DNA from: Acidobacteriota bacterium
GTDB lineage: Bacteria > Acidobacteriota > Terriglobia > Acidiferrales > UBA7541
DNA length: 64,000 bases
Reading direction: 5' to 3'
Assembly: GCA_013289585.1 (NCBI GenBank)
Contig: JABCZR010000010.1
Span: 114,249-178,248 of the forward strand
Below the pieces are notes generated by a model. It was not told the DNA's origin. It ran no database searches and saw nothing but the letters and a program-made list of their open reading frames with translations. The stretch's first letter is position 1. Every line of letters starts with the position of its first letter. Below are positions 8,334-17,101 of the stretch, one piece after another. Both the position numbers and the translations under genes were made by a program.

Positions 8334-8578
8334 GTTTTTCGCTCTATAGCTCTTTGCACGAACGAGCTCAACTGTTGTCAGCGCTGAGCAACAAAGGCTC
8401 CTTCGCTTGGCGACGAACGCGTCTCGGTTCAAAGACAGCATTGGCCAAGCGAAAGAAACCGTCTAACTGGTACCTAGACTGGCAGCCCTTGCGCGGAATA
8501 CGCTAGGCAGAACCACGCCAGGATGGCCCGGAGATTCAAATGTTCATTGGTCATGAAGCCGTTGGGTGCGCGGACTAG

Positions 8579-9010
8579 TTAATCCACAACAATCTGGCCT
8601 TTCATCCCTTTGTGGCCAAGGCCGCAAGTATGGCAGCACCTGAACGTGTAGGTTCCTGGCGATTGGGCCAAGAAGTCAATCGTCGTCGTTTCACCCTTCT
8701 TGAGCTGCCAACAATCTTGTGCCGAAGTGAAAATCAGGCCAGGGGTGCCCTTCGGCTGGGCGTCATCGGGAACAGTCCCGATTCTGAAACCATGATCGTG
8801 GTCGGTAGCCGTGATCTTGAGTCGAACTTTGGTGCCGGCCTTCACATGAACTGGCGAGGGCGAATACTCGTACTTCTTCGCGATAAGTTCGATGACCTGC
8901 GCCTTCTGCTCCTGTGCCACGACCGGACTGGGCTGGGTAAGACAAAAGGCGAGAACCACGGAAAACGCCAATAGAGTTAGGACCAGAGCATGGTTCGCAA
9001 TTCCCTTCAT
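8579..9010 (-). CDS. Secreted stand-alone CuA-type cupredoxin protein
   Basis: The protein has 143 residues: a signal peptide (about 1-33) and one cupredoxin domain. The C-terminal loop has C125-x3-C129-x3-H133-x2-M136, the spacing of the binuclear CuA centre in cytochrome c oxidase subunit II and nitrous oxide reductase. The fourth histidine is probably H73 in DHDHGF. Residue 127, usually Glu in CuA sites (CSEIC), is His here, and Cys126 adds a further possible ligand. No transmembrane anchor or oxidase gene is adjacent, so it may be a free electron carrier or copper-handling protein. A ribosome-binding site (AGGAGG) precedes the ATG. Confidence 0.8.
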   Translation of the reverse strand: MKGIANHALVLTLLAFSVVLAFCLTQPSPVVAQEQKAQVIELIAKKYEYSPSPVHVKAGTKVRLKITATDHDHGFRIGTVPDDAQPKGTPGLIFTSAQDCWQLKKGETTTIDFLAQSPGTYTFRCCHTCGLGHKGMKGQIVVD

Positions 9011-9266
9011 TAGGCCTCCTGATAGTTCGAATTCTTAGACATTGGTCGGGATCAACCATTGTTCTCATCGAAGGCCAAACGCACCAATGCGCCACAATCT
9101 ATGCGGACGGAAAGTGGAAATAAGGTGGACCTAGTCACCGCTGAAGTCCCCGGGAATGAAACCAATGTTCGCTAATCTCCCAGCGCTTTCCACATTGTCT
9201 AGGTCCTGCCTCGCGCAGAGGTTGTACTGACCCCTTTTTTACAAATACCGTTGTAGTTGTGCTCGC

Positions 9267-10373
9267 TTAAGATTCGCGTCGGGCTTCATCCGCTTCCGCT
9301 GCCAGGTTCAACAAAAATTGCTGGAGCTCTTTCGGCTGGCCGATGAAGAGCCCGTCTTCGATAAAGCCCTTGATAGCTCCGGTCGCATCGAGCTGACCCG
9401 CTCCGGTCGGACGAATGATGGAGACTTCCGGCAGGCCTTTAATGAAGTCTGTTGGTTCCGGCATGATCAAATTTGCCTGGAGCGACTCGGGCTGACCTTG
9501 CGCCAAATTGACAAACGTCAGAGTTCCGCCGGGCTGGTTGTCGGTTAGCGCAACCGCGTTGCCGGCCTTATCGTGCCAGACTTGGAAGTGCATGATTTCC
9601 GCGCCGCCAATGCTGATGGTTATGCGCAGAACTTCCGGGTTCGATACGCGCTGGCTTAGCGTGGCGTAGAGACTGGTTCCAGCTTGCTCGATGAATCCGA
9701 AGTGAAATCCCGCTGTATTGGCAATTGCCTGAGCATGATTCGCGTCGCTCAGGTCGGCAAGAGTTGCGGGAATTGCGGGATGCTGGCCCTCATTCAAGCT
9801 TGGTACGGCTTGCGGAAAGGCCGGCGCGCCGAGGTCGACGTTTTCCTTGCTTCGGTAGCGAGTCCACCAACTGGTATCCACTTTCAATTGCTTCAGGTTG
9901 GTGAGGCGCCCGGTTTGCGGCACGCCTGGAACGCTGCTGGGCGCCAAGTTGTGCGCAAACTTGTCCAGGTTGATCGGCTCATGTCCCTTGGATTTCAAAT
10001 ACGCACGTAGAAAGGCGACGTGGCTGATCTCATCATCGGTGTTGTCAGAGATATATTGCGGCATGTCCCCGTCGAGCTGCAGCAGCCCATTCACGTAGGG
10101 TTGAAACGTAGGATTATTCGCGACCTCGACTCCACCGAGTTCCCTGTATTGCTTCCACAAGTCCGTTTCAATAATCTCCGCGGCTAGCAAGAGCTGGAGA
10201 ATGTCAACGTCTCCCTTGCTCAGGCTTCCTCCTTCGTGCTCCTGGGCGAACGCCGGTGACCCTTTGGCCAGAAAGCCGGCGCCGATCGCCGCCGCTCCTA
10301 TGCCCAAGGCTCCCTTCTTCAAAAATGAACGTCGCGCCGTACCCTGCTTATTACCGGTTCCGGATTTCTCCAT
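9267..10373 (-). CDS. Tat-exported ferritin-like domain protein
   Basis: The protein has 368 residues with a twin-arginine leader (ARRSFLKKGALGIGAAAIGA). Four-helix ferritin-like segments carry candidate metal ligands: LLLAAEIIETDLWKQY near 65, DEISHVAFLRAYL near 115, HFGFIEQAGTSLY near 220 and GGAEIMHFQVWHDK near 255. This matches the ferritin-like fold in which paired Glu and Glu-x-x-His residues hold two metal ions. Tat export suggests cofactor loading in the cytoplasm. GGAAGGG precedes the ATG. Neighbours are a CuA protein and a haloperoxidase-like enzyme, so a periplasmic redox role is likely, but the substrate is unknown. Confidence 0.8.
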   Translation of the reverse strand: MEKSGTGNKQGTARRSFLKKGALGIGAAAIGAGFLAKGSPAFAQEHEGGSLSKGDVDILQLLLAAEIIETDLWKQYRELGGVEVANNPTFQPYVNGLLQLDGDMPQYISDNTDDEISHVAFLRAYLKSKGHEPINLDKFAHNLAPSSVPGVPQTGRLTNLKQLKVDTSWWTRYRSKENVDLGAPAFPQAVPSLNEGQHPAIPATLADLSDANHAQAIANTAGFHFGFIEQAGTSLYATLSQRVSNPEVLRITISIGGAEIMHFQVWHDKAGNAVALTDNQPGGTLTFVNLAQGQPESLQANLIMPEPTDFIKGLPEVSIIRPTGAGQLDATGAIKGFIEDGLFIGQPKELQQFLLNLAAEADEARRES

Positions 10374-10560
10374 TTGTCCCTTCCTTTTATAAGAATTGAG
10401 TTCGAATCGTTTGCCTCAGGGCGTTCAGCTGAAACAGCCTTGAGTTTATTTCCGCGTTTCAAGCCACTAGACCGACCTCCTTCCCGTTCCATTCCGATTA
10501 AGAGCCCGTCAGTGATTAGTGACGGCAATCAAGGAGCAAGAGCGTCGTGGTTCCCTCCGA

Positions 10561-11892
10561 TCATTCGTCGTCGGGTTCGTCTTCCCGGTGCACAGGAGTC
10601 ATGAAGTTGTCTGTAACGAGGTCTGCTATCTCCCGGCCTAGCCGTTGACCAGTGGTGAGGTCCGGGCGGAAATGTACTCCGGCGAAAATTCGACTCAACG
10701 TTGCTTCTTCATCCGCAGCCGAGAAGCTGGTGAACGAGCGCTCCACTCCCGGCAAGACTTCAGAAGTAACAGCGAATTGGAAGTGAATGTGCCGGAAGAG
10801 GGAATTCAGCACGGATGCTCCGGCCGCACTGATAACCGCGTGCGCGCCCGGATAGGAGGGATCTGGAGTGGTGGTGCCGACCTCCGGAAGCCAATTCGGG
10901 TCGGGGAGTGTTTTCGCATTGCCATCTGTTGCAGCCTCGCGAATCGCCGTCACCGGGCGCCAGTAGTTGTACGTGTACTTAGCGTCGTAGAAAGCAATCA
11001 CTCCGTCTGCAAGACTCAGGTTCAGAAGTGCAAAGAGGCGGGCGTTCTGCGCCGTAGTCAAACCATGCGCTGCGGACGCGGTCTGCGTAATCTCATTCCA
11101 GTAGTTCTGGATGGCTCCATTCCAAAAACGGCCCGTAAGCGCCTGGTCCGGAGTTGCGGTGCTGCTTCCACTGATTCCGAGTGATTTCACTTCATTGAAA
11201 ACATCGCTGTAGGCCTCGCTGGTCAACGCCAGAGGAGGACCAGGACGAAATTGATTCGCCCGCTCTAGAGCGAAAGGTGTGACATGCGACCACTGCGTGA
11301 GTTGAGGTTGCTTCGGGAAATTAGGCGGCGTCGACTGGTAATCGCCCGGGGCGTTGCCGAAAACAAAAGGAACCGCAGGAGCAGCGGATCCGTCGTTGCT
11401 TCGCAACGCCAGGACCTGATCCGCGACGGTCTTTCCTATCGTAATGCCTTCCGTTTTCTCTCCGCCATCGGGAATTGACGCCAAAGATTGCTGCAGTTGG
11501 TCGTCGAGCAAGGTTTGAAACTTCGGATATAAAGCCAGGAGAACTTCGTGCGCTGCGGCGGCTGCCGCTGCGTCTTGAGAAGCAAAATGCGATACGCCAC
11601 TAAGGCGAACTAGGTAGACCTTGTGGGTTCTGTCGATGGCATTTACGGCGTCATAGATCGCGGCGTGCATGATCGCAAAGCTGCGGGTAGAGTGGACGGT
11701 TGCCGGCTGCGCGCCCGGCGTGCGAACGATTACGAGAAGTGTCCGATTCCACTGAACAACCGGGTTCACCGGCTGCGCTGAGGAGTCGTTTACGCCTTGT
11801 TGCTTGTCATTGGGCGAAGCACTATAAGAGCCTCCTGCCAGGATCGTAAGGCCGGCACACAGCAGAGAGAACACAATCAAGATTCTTGACAT
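10561..11892 (-). CDS. Vanadium-dependent haloperoxidase-like enzyme (PAP2 superfamily), secreted
   Basis: The protein has 443 residues with a signal peptide (ILIVFSLLCAGLTILAGGSY). The vanadate/phosphate-binding set is visible: K305 and R312 in KYTYNYWRPVTAIR, His351 in PSYPGAHAVISA, and R401 with H407 in SRIFAGVHFRPDL. Spacings equal those of Curvularia chloroperoxidase (K353/R360, R490/H496). The usual Ser-Gly-His triplet is Gly-Ala-His here, so the conserved serine ligand is missing. It could be a haloperoxidase or a phosphatase of the same fold. The start follows AAAGGA. It lies 74 nt after a small secreted-protein gene, probably in one transcript. Confidence 0.82.
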   Translation of the reverse strand: MSRILIVFSLLCAGLTILAGGSYSASPNDKQQGVNDSSAQPVNPVVQWNRTLLVIVRTPGAQPATVHSTRSFAIMHAAIYDAVNAIDRTHKVYLVRLSGVSHFASQDAAAAAAAHEVLLALYPKFQTLLDDQLQQSLASIPDGGEKTEGITIGKTVADQVLALRSNDGSAAPAVPFVFGNAPGDYQSTPPNFPKQPQLTQWSHVTPFALERANQFRPGPPLALTSEAYSDVFNEVKSLGISGSSTATPDQALTGRFWNGAIQNYWNEITQTASAAHGLTTAQNARLFALLNLSLADGVIAFYDAKYTYNYWRPVTAIREAATDGNAKTLPDPNWLPEVGTTTPDPSYPGAHAVISAAGASVLNSLFRHIHFQFAVTSEVLPGVERSFTSFSAADEEATLSRIFAGVHFRPDLTTGQRLGREIADLVTDNFMTPVHREDEPDDE

Positions 11893-11966
11893 CAGTGGTT
11901 TCCTTTCGTTTCTGAATACAACTGTGGCTCTGCAAGTCGTAATACAGAGAGAGCGGAGCCCCGACC

Positions 11967-12461
11967 CTAATTGTCGTGATTGGAATCGGAGTCCTTGACG
12001 AGTCCAGTGGCCGCGATCCATGGCCCGGGAGTGGGAAGCGGACTGCCGTTGAAAGCTGCCGCACGAATCAAAACGATTGTGCCAAGGCACGGGGATGGCA
12101 CTTGTAATTTGGCATGGATCTCGGCGTTGCCATCCACACTGAGTAATACGGAATCAGTAGTCGCAGCCACTGCGTCTCCGCAAACAACGCTCGCGGCAAC
12201 TGCTGTGACTGGCCCGGGTGTTCCCACGCTCGGCAAGATAAGGCCCTGTAAGTCCACGAGCAGACGCCCTTCGTCGTTCAAGACTGCGAACCCGTGGCTG
12301 ACCACCCAGGGCGCGCCTCCGCTCTTCACGCCGGCGATGGTGACGCCTGGATTCGAGCCCACAATCGGAGACAAGAGGCCAATCTCATCCGCGACGGTGC
12401 TAAATGCAAACAGGCAAGAGACAAAGCACGAAATTATTGCCATTGCTGCCCTTATTTTCAT
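11967..12461 (-). CDS. Secreted protein of unknown function, upstream of the haloperoxidase-like gene
   Basis: The 164-residue product starts at ATG preceded by GAGGA and carries a signal peptide (MAIISCFVSCLFAFSTVA). The mature part is rich in small residues and beta-prone: VLNDEGRLLVDLQGLILPSV and ASVVCGDAVAATTDSVLLSV, with two cysteines that could pair. It ends with a polar tail (KDSDSNHDN). No family was recognised. Position suggests co-expression with the enzyme. Confidence 0.6.
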   Translation of the reverse strand: MKIRAAMAIISCFVSCLFAFSTVADEIGLLSPIVGSNPGVTIAGVKSGGAPWVVSHGFAVLNDEGRLLVDLQGLILPSVGTPGPVTAVAASVVCGDAVAATTDSVLLSVDGNAEIHAKLQVPSPCLGTIVLIRAAAFNGSPLPTPGPWIAATGLVKDSDSNHDN

Positions 12462-12874
12462 TCTTTGAGATCCTCGCATTCATTCAAGATAGTTCGGCGG
12501 TTTGCTTGACTCCGTGAGTTCTGTAACCAGGCTCCAGTGAATTCTTTTTCTGCGCTTCACAAACCACGAGCATCACAATCACGATGCTCTGTTCGCTCTA
12601 ACCAAACCCAGTGCTGGTTTATTCCTCTTGTCGTGAAGAAAAACTTCAATGGAATATTTTTGTGTCGGTGGAGTCTATCTATCGGTGTGGATCAGGTTTC
12701 CAGACGGGATGCTATTTCCGCAGTGGTCGTTTTGTAGAAAGTTCATGGTTGAGGTTGTTCCATTGCTGGCCCGGCTTACCGTTCTGCAATGAAGAGTAAG
12801 CTTTTCAGGAAATCCACGCATCTAATGAGGTTCATCTGCGGAAACTTTCCGCTGAGAACTGGTCAATTCAAGTC
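12462..12874. other. Intergenic stretch, no gene recognised
   Basis: The stretch separates a minus-strand gene start from the catalase gene's 3' end. It contains a small inverted repeat, GAGCATC at 12568-12574 with GATGCTC at 12583-12589. The promoter of the secreted-protein/haloperoxidase pair should lie here, but no clear boxes were identified. Confidence 0.35.
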
Positions 12875-12900
12875 GGGGGGCGCAGCGTGCTGCGCCCCCC
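12875..12900 (-). terminator. Perfect 12-bp GC hairpin after katA
   Basis: Arms GGGGGGCGCAGC and GCTGCGCCCCCC are perfectly complementary around two bases and begin 8 nt beyond the catalase stop. No T-run follows on the minus strand, so it may be a transcript-stabilising or REP-like element more than a classical terminator. Its core is nearly the same as the palindrome between rpsK and rpsM. Confidence 0.55.
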
Positions 12901-12908
12901 AAAGCAGA

Positions 12909-14405
12909 TCAATCCGCCGCGCTGGCCTGTTTTACCTTCGCGACGATCGATTCGATGTTCAGCCCTAACCCCTTCGCTACCCCCGTGCCGTACGCCGGAT
13001 CGGCTTTGTAGAAGTGCTGGATTTGCAGCTCCTGGATGCGCTGCGGCACGCCGTTGCCCAGGCTGGAGACGATGTTGTCAATCAAACGCTGCTTGGTATC
13101 CGCGGGCATCAGCCGGAAAAGATTCCCAGGCTGCGTGTAGTAGTCGCTATCGGTCCGATGATCGTGTCGTGCGACAGTTCCAGTGATCGCATGTGGTCGC
13201 TCGACATACGAGCGGTCCTGCGTCGGGCCACCGAAGCTGTTCGGTTCATAATTCACTGCCCGACCGCTGTTTCCATCGAACCGCATGGCCCCATCCTTGT
13301 TGTAAGTGTGATACGGGCACTGTGGTTTGTTTACCGGCAGGGAATCGTAGTTCACTCCCAAACGATAGCGGTGCGCGTCCGGGTACGAAATCAAGCGCGC
13401 TTGCAGCATTTTGTCCGGCGAAAAGCCCATGCCCGGCACGACGTTGCGCGGTTCGAACGCCGCCTGCTCGACTTCTGCAAAATAATTCTCCGGATTGCGA
13501 TTCAATTCCAGTTCACCAACCTCATGCAAGGGGTAATCCTTGTGCGGCCAAACTTTGGTCAGGTCGAACGGATTGATGTGGTAGGTCTCCGCATCCTTTT
13601 CGGGCATGATCTGCACGCACACGCGCCATTTCGGAAAGTCACCCTTCTTGATCGCGTGGAAAAGATCTCGTTGCGAATAGTCCGGATCCGTTCCTTCCAG
13701 AGTTCCTGCTTGCTCGCGGAAAAAGTTCTTGATGCCTTGTTTGGTCTTGAAGTGCCACTTCACGTAGAACAGCTCGTTCTTCTCGTTAACCAGGCTGAAA
13801 GTATGGCTGCTGTAACCGTTCATGTGCCGGTAGCCGTCGGGTGTCCCGCGGTCGGAGAAAAGAATGGTCACCTGGTGGAGCGATTCGGGTGAGAGCGACC
13901 AGAAGTCCCACATCATTGTTGGTGACTTCAGATTGGTTTCCGGATCGCGTTTTTGCGTATGGATGAAATCCCCAAACTTCAGCGGATCGCGGATGAAAAA
14001 GACGGGCGTATTGTTTCCCGTCATGTCCCAGTTGCCTTCCTCGGTGTAAAACTTCAATGCAAAGCCGCGCGGGTCACGCGCCGTATCCGCCGAGCCCTTT
14101 TCACCACCGACCGTCGAAAACCGAAGAAACGTCGGCGTCTTCTTGCCAACAGTATTGAACAGCTTGGCCGTCGTGTACTTGGTGATCTCCGCGCTCGTAC
14201 AAACGAAATGCCCGTACGCGCCCGAACCCTTCGCATGCACCACGCGCTCCGGGATTCTCTCCCGATTGAAGTGCGCCATCTTTTCGAACAGCAGAAAATC
14301 TTCGAAGACTACCGGCCCGCGCGGCCCCACCGTGAGCGAATTCTGATTGTCGCCCACGGGACGACCTGCGTCTGTGGTCATGATTCTCTTTTTTTCTTCC
14401 GCCAT
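12909..14405 (-). CDS. katA: Monofunctional haem catalase
   Basis: The protein has 498 residues, typical of small-subunit catalases that convert hydrogen peroxide to water and oxygen. Visible marks are the distal histidine in [12 protein letters not shown] (about residue 57), the distal-side asparagine in [12 protein letters not shown], and the proximal haem tyrosine in [14 protein letters not shown]. No signal peptide is seen, so it is cytoplasmic. GAGGAGG lies just before the ATG. It is transcribed divergently from an OxyR-type regulator with only 126 bp between starts, the classical arrangement for peroxide-inducible catalase. A strong GC hairpin follows the gene. Confidence 0.96.
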   Translation of the reverse strand: MAEEKKRIMTTDAGRPVGDNQNSLTVGPRGPVVFEDFLLFEKMAHFNRERIPERVVHAKGSGAYGHFVCTSAEITKYTTAKLFNTVGKKTPTFLRFSTVGGEKGSADTARDPRGFALKFYTEEGNWDMTGNNTPVFFIRDPLKFGDFIHTQKRDPETNLKSPTMMWDFWSLSPESLHQVTILFSDRGTPDGYRHMNGYSSHTFSLVNEKNELFYVKWHFKTKQGIKNFFREQAGTLEGTDPDYSQRDLFHAIKKGDFPKWRVCVQIMPEKDAETYHINPFDLTKVWPHKDYPLHEVGELELNRNPENYFAEVEQAAFEPRNVVPGMGFSPDKMLQARLISYPDAHRYRLGVNYDSLPVNKPQCPYHTYNKDGAMRFDGNSGRAVNYEPNSFGGPTQDRSYVERPHAITGTVARHDHRTDSDYYTQPGNLFRLMPADTKQRLIDNIVSSLGNGVPQRIQELQIQHFYKADPAYGTGVAKGLGLNIESIVAKVKQASAAD

Positions 14406-14485
14406 CTTTCCTCCTCAGTTGGATCACAGCAGCGGCCCAGAGCGGGTCGCCTGCGCCCTCAAGTGCAAAACTAGCGTGCCGCGAC

Positions 14486-14533
14486 CTATACATCCAATAT
14501 ATAGTTCGGATACGATAGATAGGTATAGCCTAT
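14486..14533. promoter_or_regulatory. Candidate OxyR operator between katA and oxyR
   Basis: Two AT-rich inverted repeats lie in the divergent spacer: CTATA-N9-TATAG (14486-14504) and ATAGG-N5-CCTAT (14519-14533). The second fits the ATAG-N7-CTAT half of the OxyR consensus and overlaps the oxyR start codon, as expected for autorepression. The match was judged by eye. Confidence 0.5.
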
Positions 14534-15416
14534 GGAGCTCCATCAACTTCGTTACTTTTGCGCCGTGGCCGAAACCGGCAGCTTCAGCCGCGCCGCCGAA
14601 CAATCTCACGTCTCTCAGCCATCCCTCTCCCAGCAGATCATGAAACTCGAAGATGAGCTCGGCGCGCGTCTCTTTGACCGCTTGGGCCGCTCGGTACGGC
14701 TTACCGACGTAGGCAAGACATTCCTCCCTCGCGCCCGCTCCGTTCTTCGCGAGCTGGAAGTCGCCAAAGGCGACGTCGTCGAGCGCAAAGACTCCATCGG
14801 CGGCCTCGTCACCGTTGGCGTCATTCCCACGGTTGCTCCCTACTTCCTCCCTTCGCGACTTACATCGTTCTCGCGCAAATTTCCTCAGGCCCTTCTGAGT
14901 GTTATGGAAGAAATTACTCCCGTCCTTCTGGACCGTCTCCGTGCAGGCGCCATTGATGTTGCCATCCTCGCGCTTCCCATCCGTGGCCACGAATTCGAAA
15001 CTGCCCCGTTGCTCACTGAGCGCCTCTTCGCCGCGCTTCCTAAAAATCACAAACTTGCCAGGCGTCGCTCTCTCGCCCTAAAAGACCTTCGCTCCGAACC
15101 CTTCTTGCTTCTCCGCGACGGCCACTGCTTTCGCGACACCGCCGTCGCCGCCTGCGATCGCGCTCGCCTTCATCCCCAAATTGTTTTTGAAAGTGGCCAA
15201 TTCAGCAGCCTTCTAAGCATGGTCGGTGCAGGCATGGGGATTTCCATCGTTCCTGAAATGGTCATCGAAAAGAATCCACCGTGCCGTTACGTTCCCATCG
15301 CTGACGAACAAGCCGCACGCACTATCGGCACGGTCGTCCTACGCGGTCGCTCTCTCAGTCGTGCCCACCACGCCTTCCTTTCCCATCTTCGCGCTCAATC
15401 CCCCGTTCGACCCTAG
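14532..15416 (+). CDS. oxyR: LysR-family peroxide sensor OxyR
   Basis: The protein has 294 residues. An N-terminal LysR helix-turn-helix (1-60: LHQLRYFCAVAETGSFSRAA, SQPSLSQQI) precedes an effector domain. Redox cysteines sit at positions 199 (RDGHCFRD) and 208 (VAAC), the same numbers as the disulfide-forming pair of E. coli OxyR; the GMGISIVPE segment follows. This strongly supports peroxide sensing and not generic LysR function. It is divergent from katA, with candidate operator repeats in the spacer and overlapping its own start codon. No obvious Shine-Dalgarno is seen, consistent with low or autoregulated expression. Confidence 0.92.
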   Translation: MELHQLRYFCAVAETGSFSRAAEQSHVSQPSLSQQIMKLEDELGARLFDRLGRSVRLTDVGKTFLPRARSVLRELEVAKGDVVERKDSIGGLVTVGVIPTVAPYFLPSRLTSFSRKFPQALLSVMEEITPVLLDRLRAGAIDVAILALPIRGHEFETAPLLTERLFAALPKNHKLARRRSLALKDLRSEPFLLLRDGHCFRDTAVAACDRARLHPQIVFESGQFSSLLSMVGAGMGISIVPEMVIEKNPPCRYVPIADEQAARTIGTVVLRGRSLSRAHHAFLSHLRAQSPVRP

Positions 15417-15560
15417 GTAGCCGCACTCTTATCTCCCGCCTTCTTGGCGCCAGCCCTCGTTGTTCTTCTTTGGCAGCTAGACGTGCCACAGCCGTCCACG
15501 GCCTTAGCATCTGCCTGAGTCTGTCCATACGGGTACCGCTTGTCATGTTGATTTGTACGA

Positions 15561-16310
15561 CTAATTCGAGAAAAGCCGCTGGAGCTGTTGAAGATCGGAG
15601 GTGGGTGCATCAGAGACGGCGCAGAATTCTACTCTGCCTTTTCGCCAATCAACCCATTGATAGCCTTGCCGGGACCCTACTTGCGGGGAGGTGTCCCGTC
15701 CCTGTGCGGGCCAGACAAATACGTTGATAAGATGTCCGGTGCTCGCATAGACGAGCACCGCGACGGAGCGCTCATCGACAACGTCAAGGCGTCCACCCTG
15801 CAGCGCGAATCCCTCGCTCGCGAAATCGCGTGCCGGGAGCGCAAATTTAAGTCTGGCCTTGAACCATCCCTTCACATCCTGTTCATCGTTGGAACTGATG
15901 CCAGTCAGGTGGCCTGACTGCAGCGAGAGCACATGCGCATCCACAATTTCCTCGGCAAGCTCGGCTTGGTAGTCGTCGGTGCGAAGCATGGAATTCACCC
16001 TCCATCCCGCGATTACGAGAAGAAGGAGGGCGGCCGCCGCGGCCAGCCAGTGCCAAAGGAGAGGCTGGGACACAGCAGTCGCGGCCGCGACGGGGCGAAG
16101 ATTGGCGCGAATCTTTTTCCTGAGCGGGGCCGGCGCGGCCTCATAGAGCTGCGCGAGCTGCAATCGCCCTCTCAGCAAGTCCAGGTCCACGAGTTCAACG
16201 GCGCAGTCGACACAATGCTGGAGGTGGCGCTCGAATTCACAAGCGCTAGAAGCACTCAGCTCACCGTCAAAATAGCCCTGAAGGAGGGAGTCAGCAAAGT
16301 CACACCTCAC
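15561..16310 (-). CDS. Membrane anti-sigma factor with zinc-finger (ZAS-like) domain
   Basis: The protein has 249 residues. The N-terminal anti-sigma domain has the HLQHCVDC motif (H-x3-C-x2-C type, about 29-36) with Cys3 as a possible fourth ligand. A hydrophobic helix follows at about 84-102 (LLWHWLAAAAALLLLVIAGW), then a 145-residue outer domain with no recognised fold. This layout matches zinc anti-sigma factors that hold an ECF sigma at the membrane. Its start overlaps the end of the upstream sigma gene by 11 nt, so the two are translationally coupled. The outer domain presumably senses the signal, which is unknown. Confidence 0.87.
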   Translation of the reverse strand: MRCDFADSLLQGYFDGELSASSACEFERHLQHCVDCAVELVDLDLLRGRLQLAQLYEAAPAPLRKKIRANLRPVAAATAVSQPLLWHWLAAAAALLLLVIAGWRVNSMLRTDDYQAELAEEIVDAHVLSLQSGHLTGISSNDEQDVKGWFKARLKFALPARDFASEGFALQGGRLDVVDERSVAVLVYASTGHLINVFVWPAQGRDTSPQVGSRQGYQWVDWRKGRVEFCAVSDAPTSDLQQLQRLFSN

Positions 16311-16839
16311 GGACAGCCTCCTTATGATAGGAACTTGTCAGCGCGGAACATAACTGCCTGCGCGCACGGGAGAGCGAAGACATGACGGTACCAATGGGAA
16401 TTGACATGATCGCAGCAATCTCCTTGTAGGAACAACCTTCGAGTTCTCGAAGGACAAGAATTTCGCGGAAACGCGGCGGCATGGATTCGAGGGCACGGGT
16501 GAGGCGCTCCCGATCTTCATTGGCAATTGCCATGGATTCGGGCGTAGCAATGGCTTGCGGGTGCAGTTCTTCGTCAAATTCGACCATCATTTCCCTCGGG
16601 CGATTTTTTTCCAGCCAGGAGTAACACGTATTACGCACAATCTGCAGTAGCCATGCGCGCGCATCCCCACCGTGAAAACCTCTAAAGAAGCGGCACGCGC
16701 GAAGCAAGGCTTCTTGGGCCACCTCTTCGGCATCTTCCCGCCTACGCAGCAACCAGCGCGCGAGGTTGAAAGCAGCGTCGACATGAGGCAGCACAAGCTG
16801 TTCGAAGCGCAGCCGGTCTTCGGCATCCAAATCGTTCAA
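16300..16839 (-). CDS. ECF-type RNA polymerase sigma factor with cognate anti-sigma
   Basis: The protein has 179 residues. Region 2 includes FNLARWLLRRREDAEEVAQE and CRFFRGFHGGDARAWLLQIV; region 4 includes MPPRFREILVLRELEGCSYK and EIAAIMSIPIGTVMSSLSRA. The start codon is TTG, preceded by GGGGGAAG. It overlaps the anti-sigma gene by 11 nt. It is a close paralogue of the orphan ECF sigma near 4.2 kb. Upstream, the spacer to the divergent metallophosphoesterase gene holds a long inverted repeat. Confidence 0.92.
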   Translation of the reverse strand: MNDLDAEDRLRFEQLVLPHVDAAFNLARWLLRRREDAEEVAQEALLRACRFFRGFHGGDARAWLLQIVRNTCYSWLEKNRPREMMVEFDEELHPQAIATPESMAIANEDRERLTRALESMPPRFREILVLRELEGCSYKEIAAIMSIPIGTVMSSLSRARRQLCSALTSSYHKEAVREV

Positions 16840-16861
16840 TGACTTCCCCCGATCAGTGATG

Positions 16862-16933
16862 CTTCACTTGTCAGAACCATCTGACCAACGATTTTATTCT
16901 CGACGGCCGGTCTCTTCTGACGAACAAGTGAAG
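16862..16933. repeat. Nested inverted repeats upstream of the ECF sigma gene
   Basis: Arms 16862-16875 (CTTCACTTGTCAGA) and 16916-16933 (TCTGA, cga, ACAAGTGAAG) pair over 14-15 bp with a three-base bulge. The TCAGA part also pairs with a nearer TCTGA at 16880-16884, so the two hairpins are mutually exclusive. The structure lies in the likely 5' leader of the sigma gene and upstream of the divergent metallophosphoesterase. Confidence 0.5.
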
Positions 16934-17101
16934 AAAGACAGGATTGCGGATGAATTGGAATAAGAACGGCGATGCCTCGGTCTGGATGAACGCAAGCACG
17001 TCCAATGGCGGCGGGGACACCCCCATCCCGCGCTGCCAGTCCCAACGGCACGTGCAGATTTCAGAGAAGGGGCAAGAATAATAGTAAGTAAGGAGACCAG
17101 G

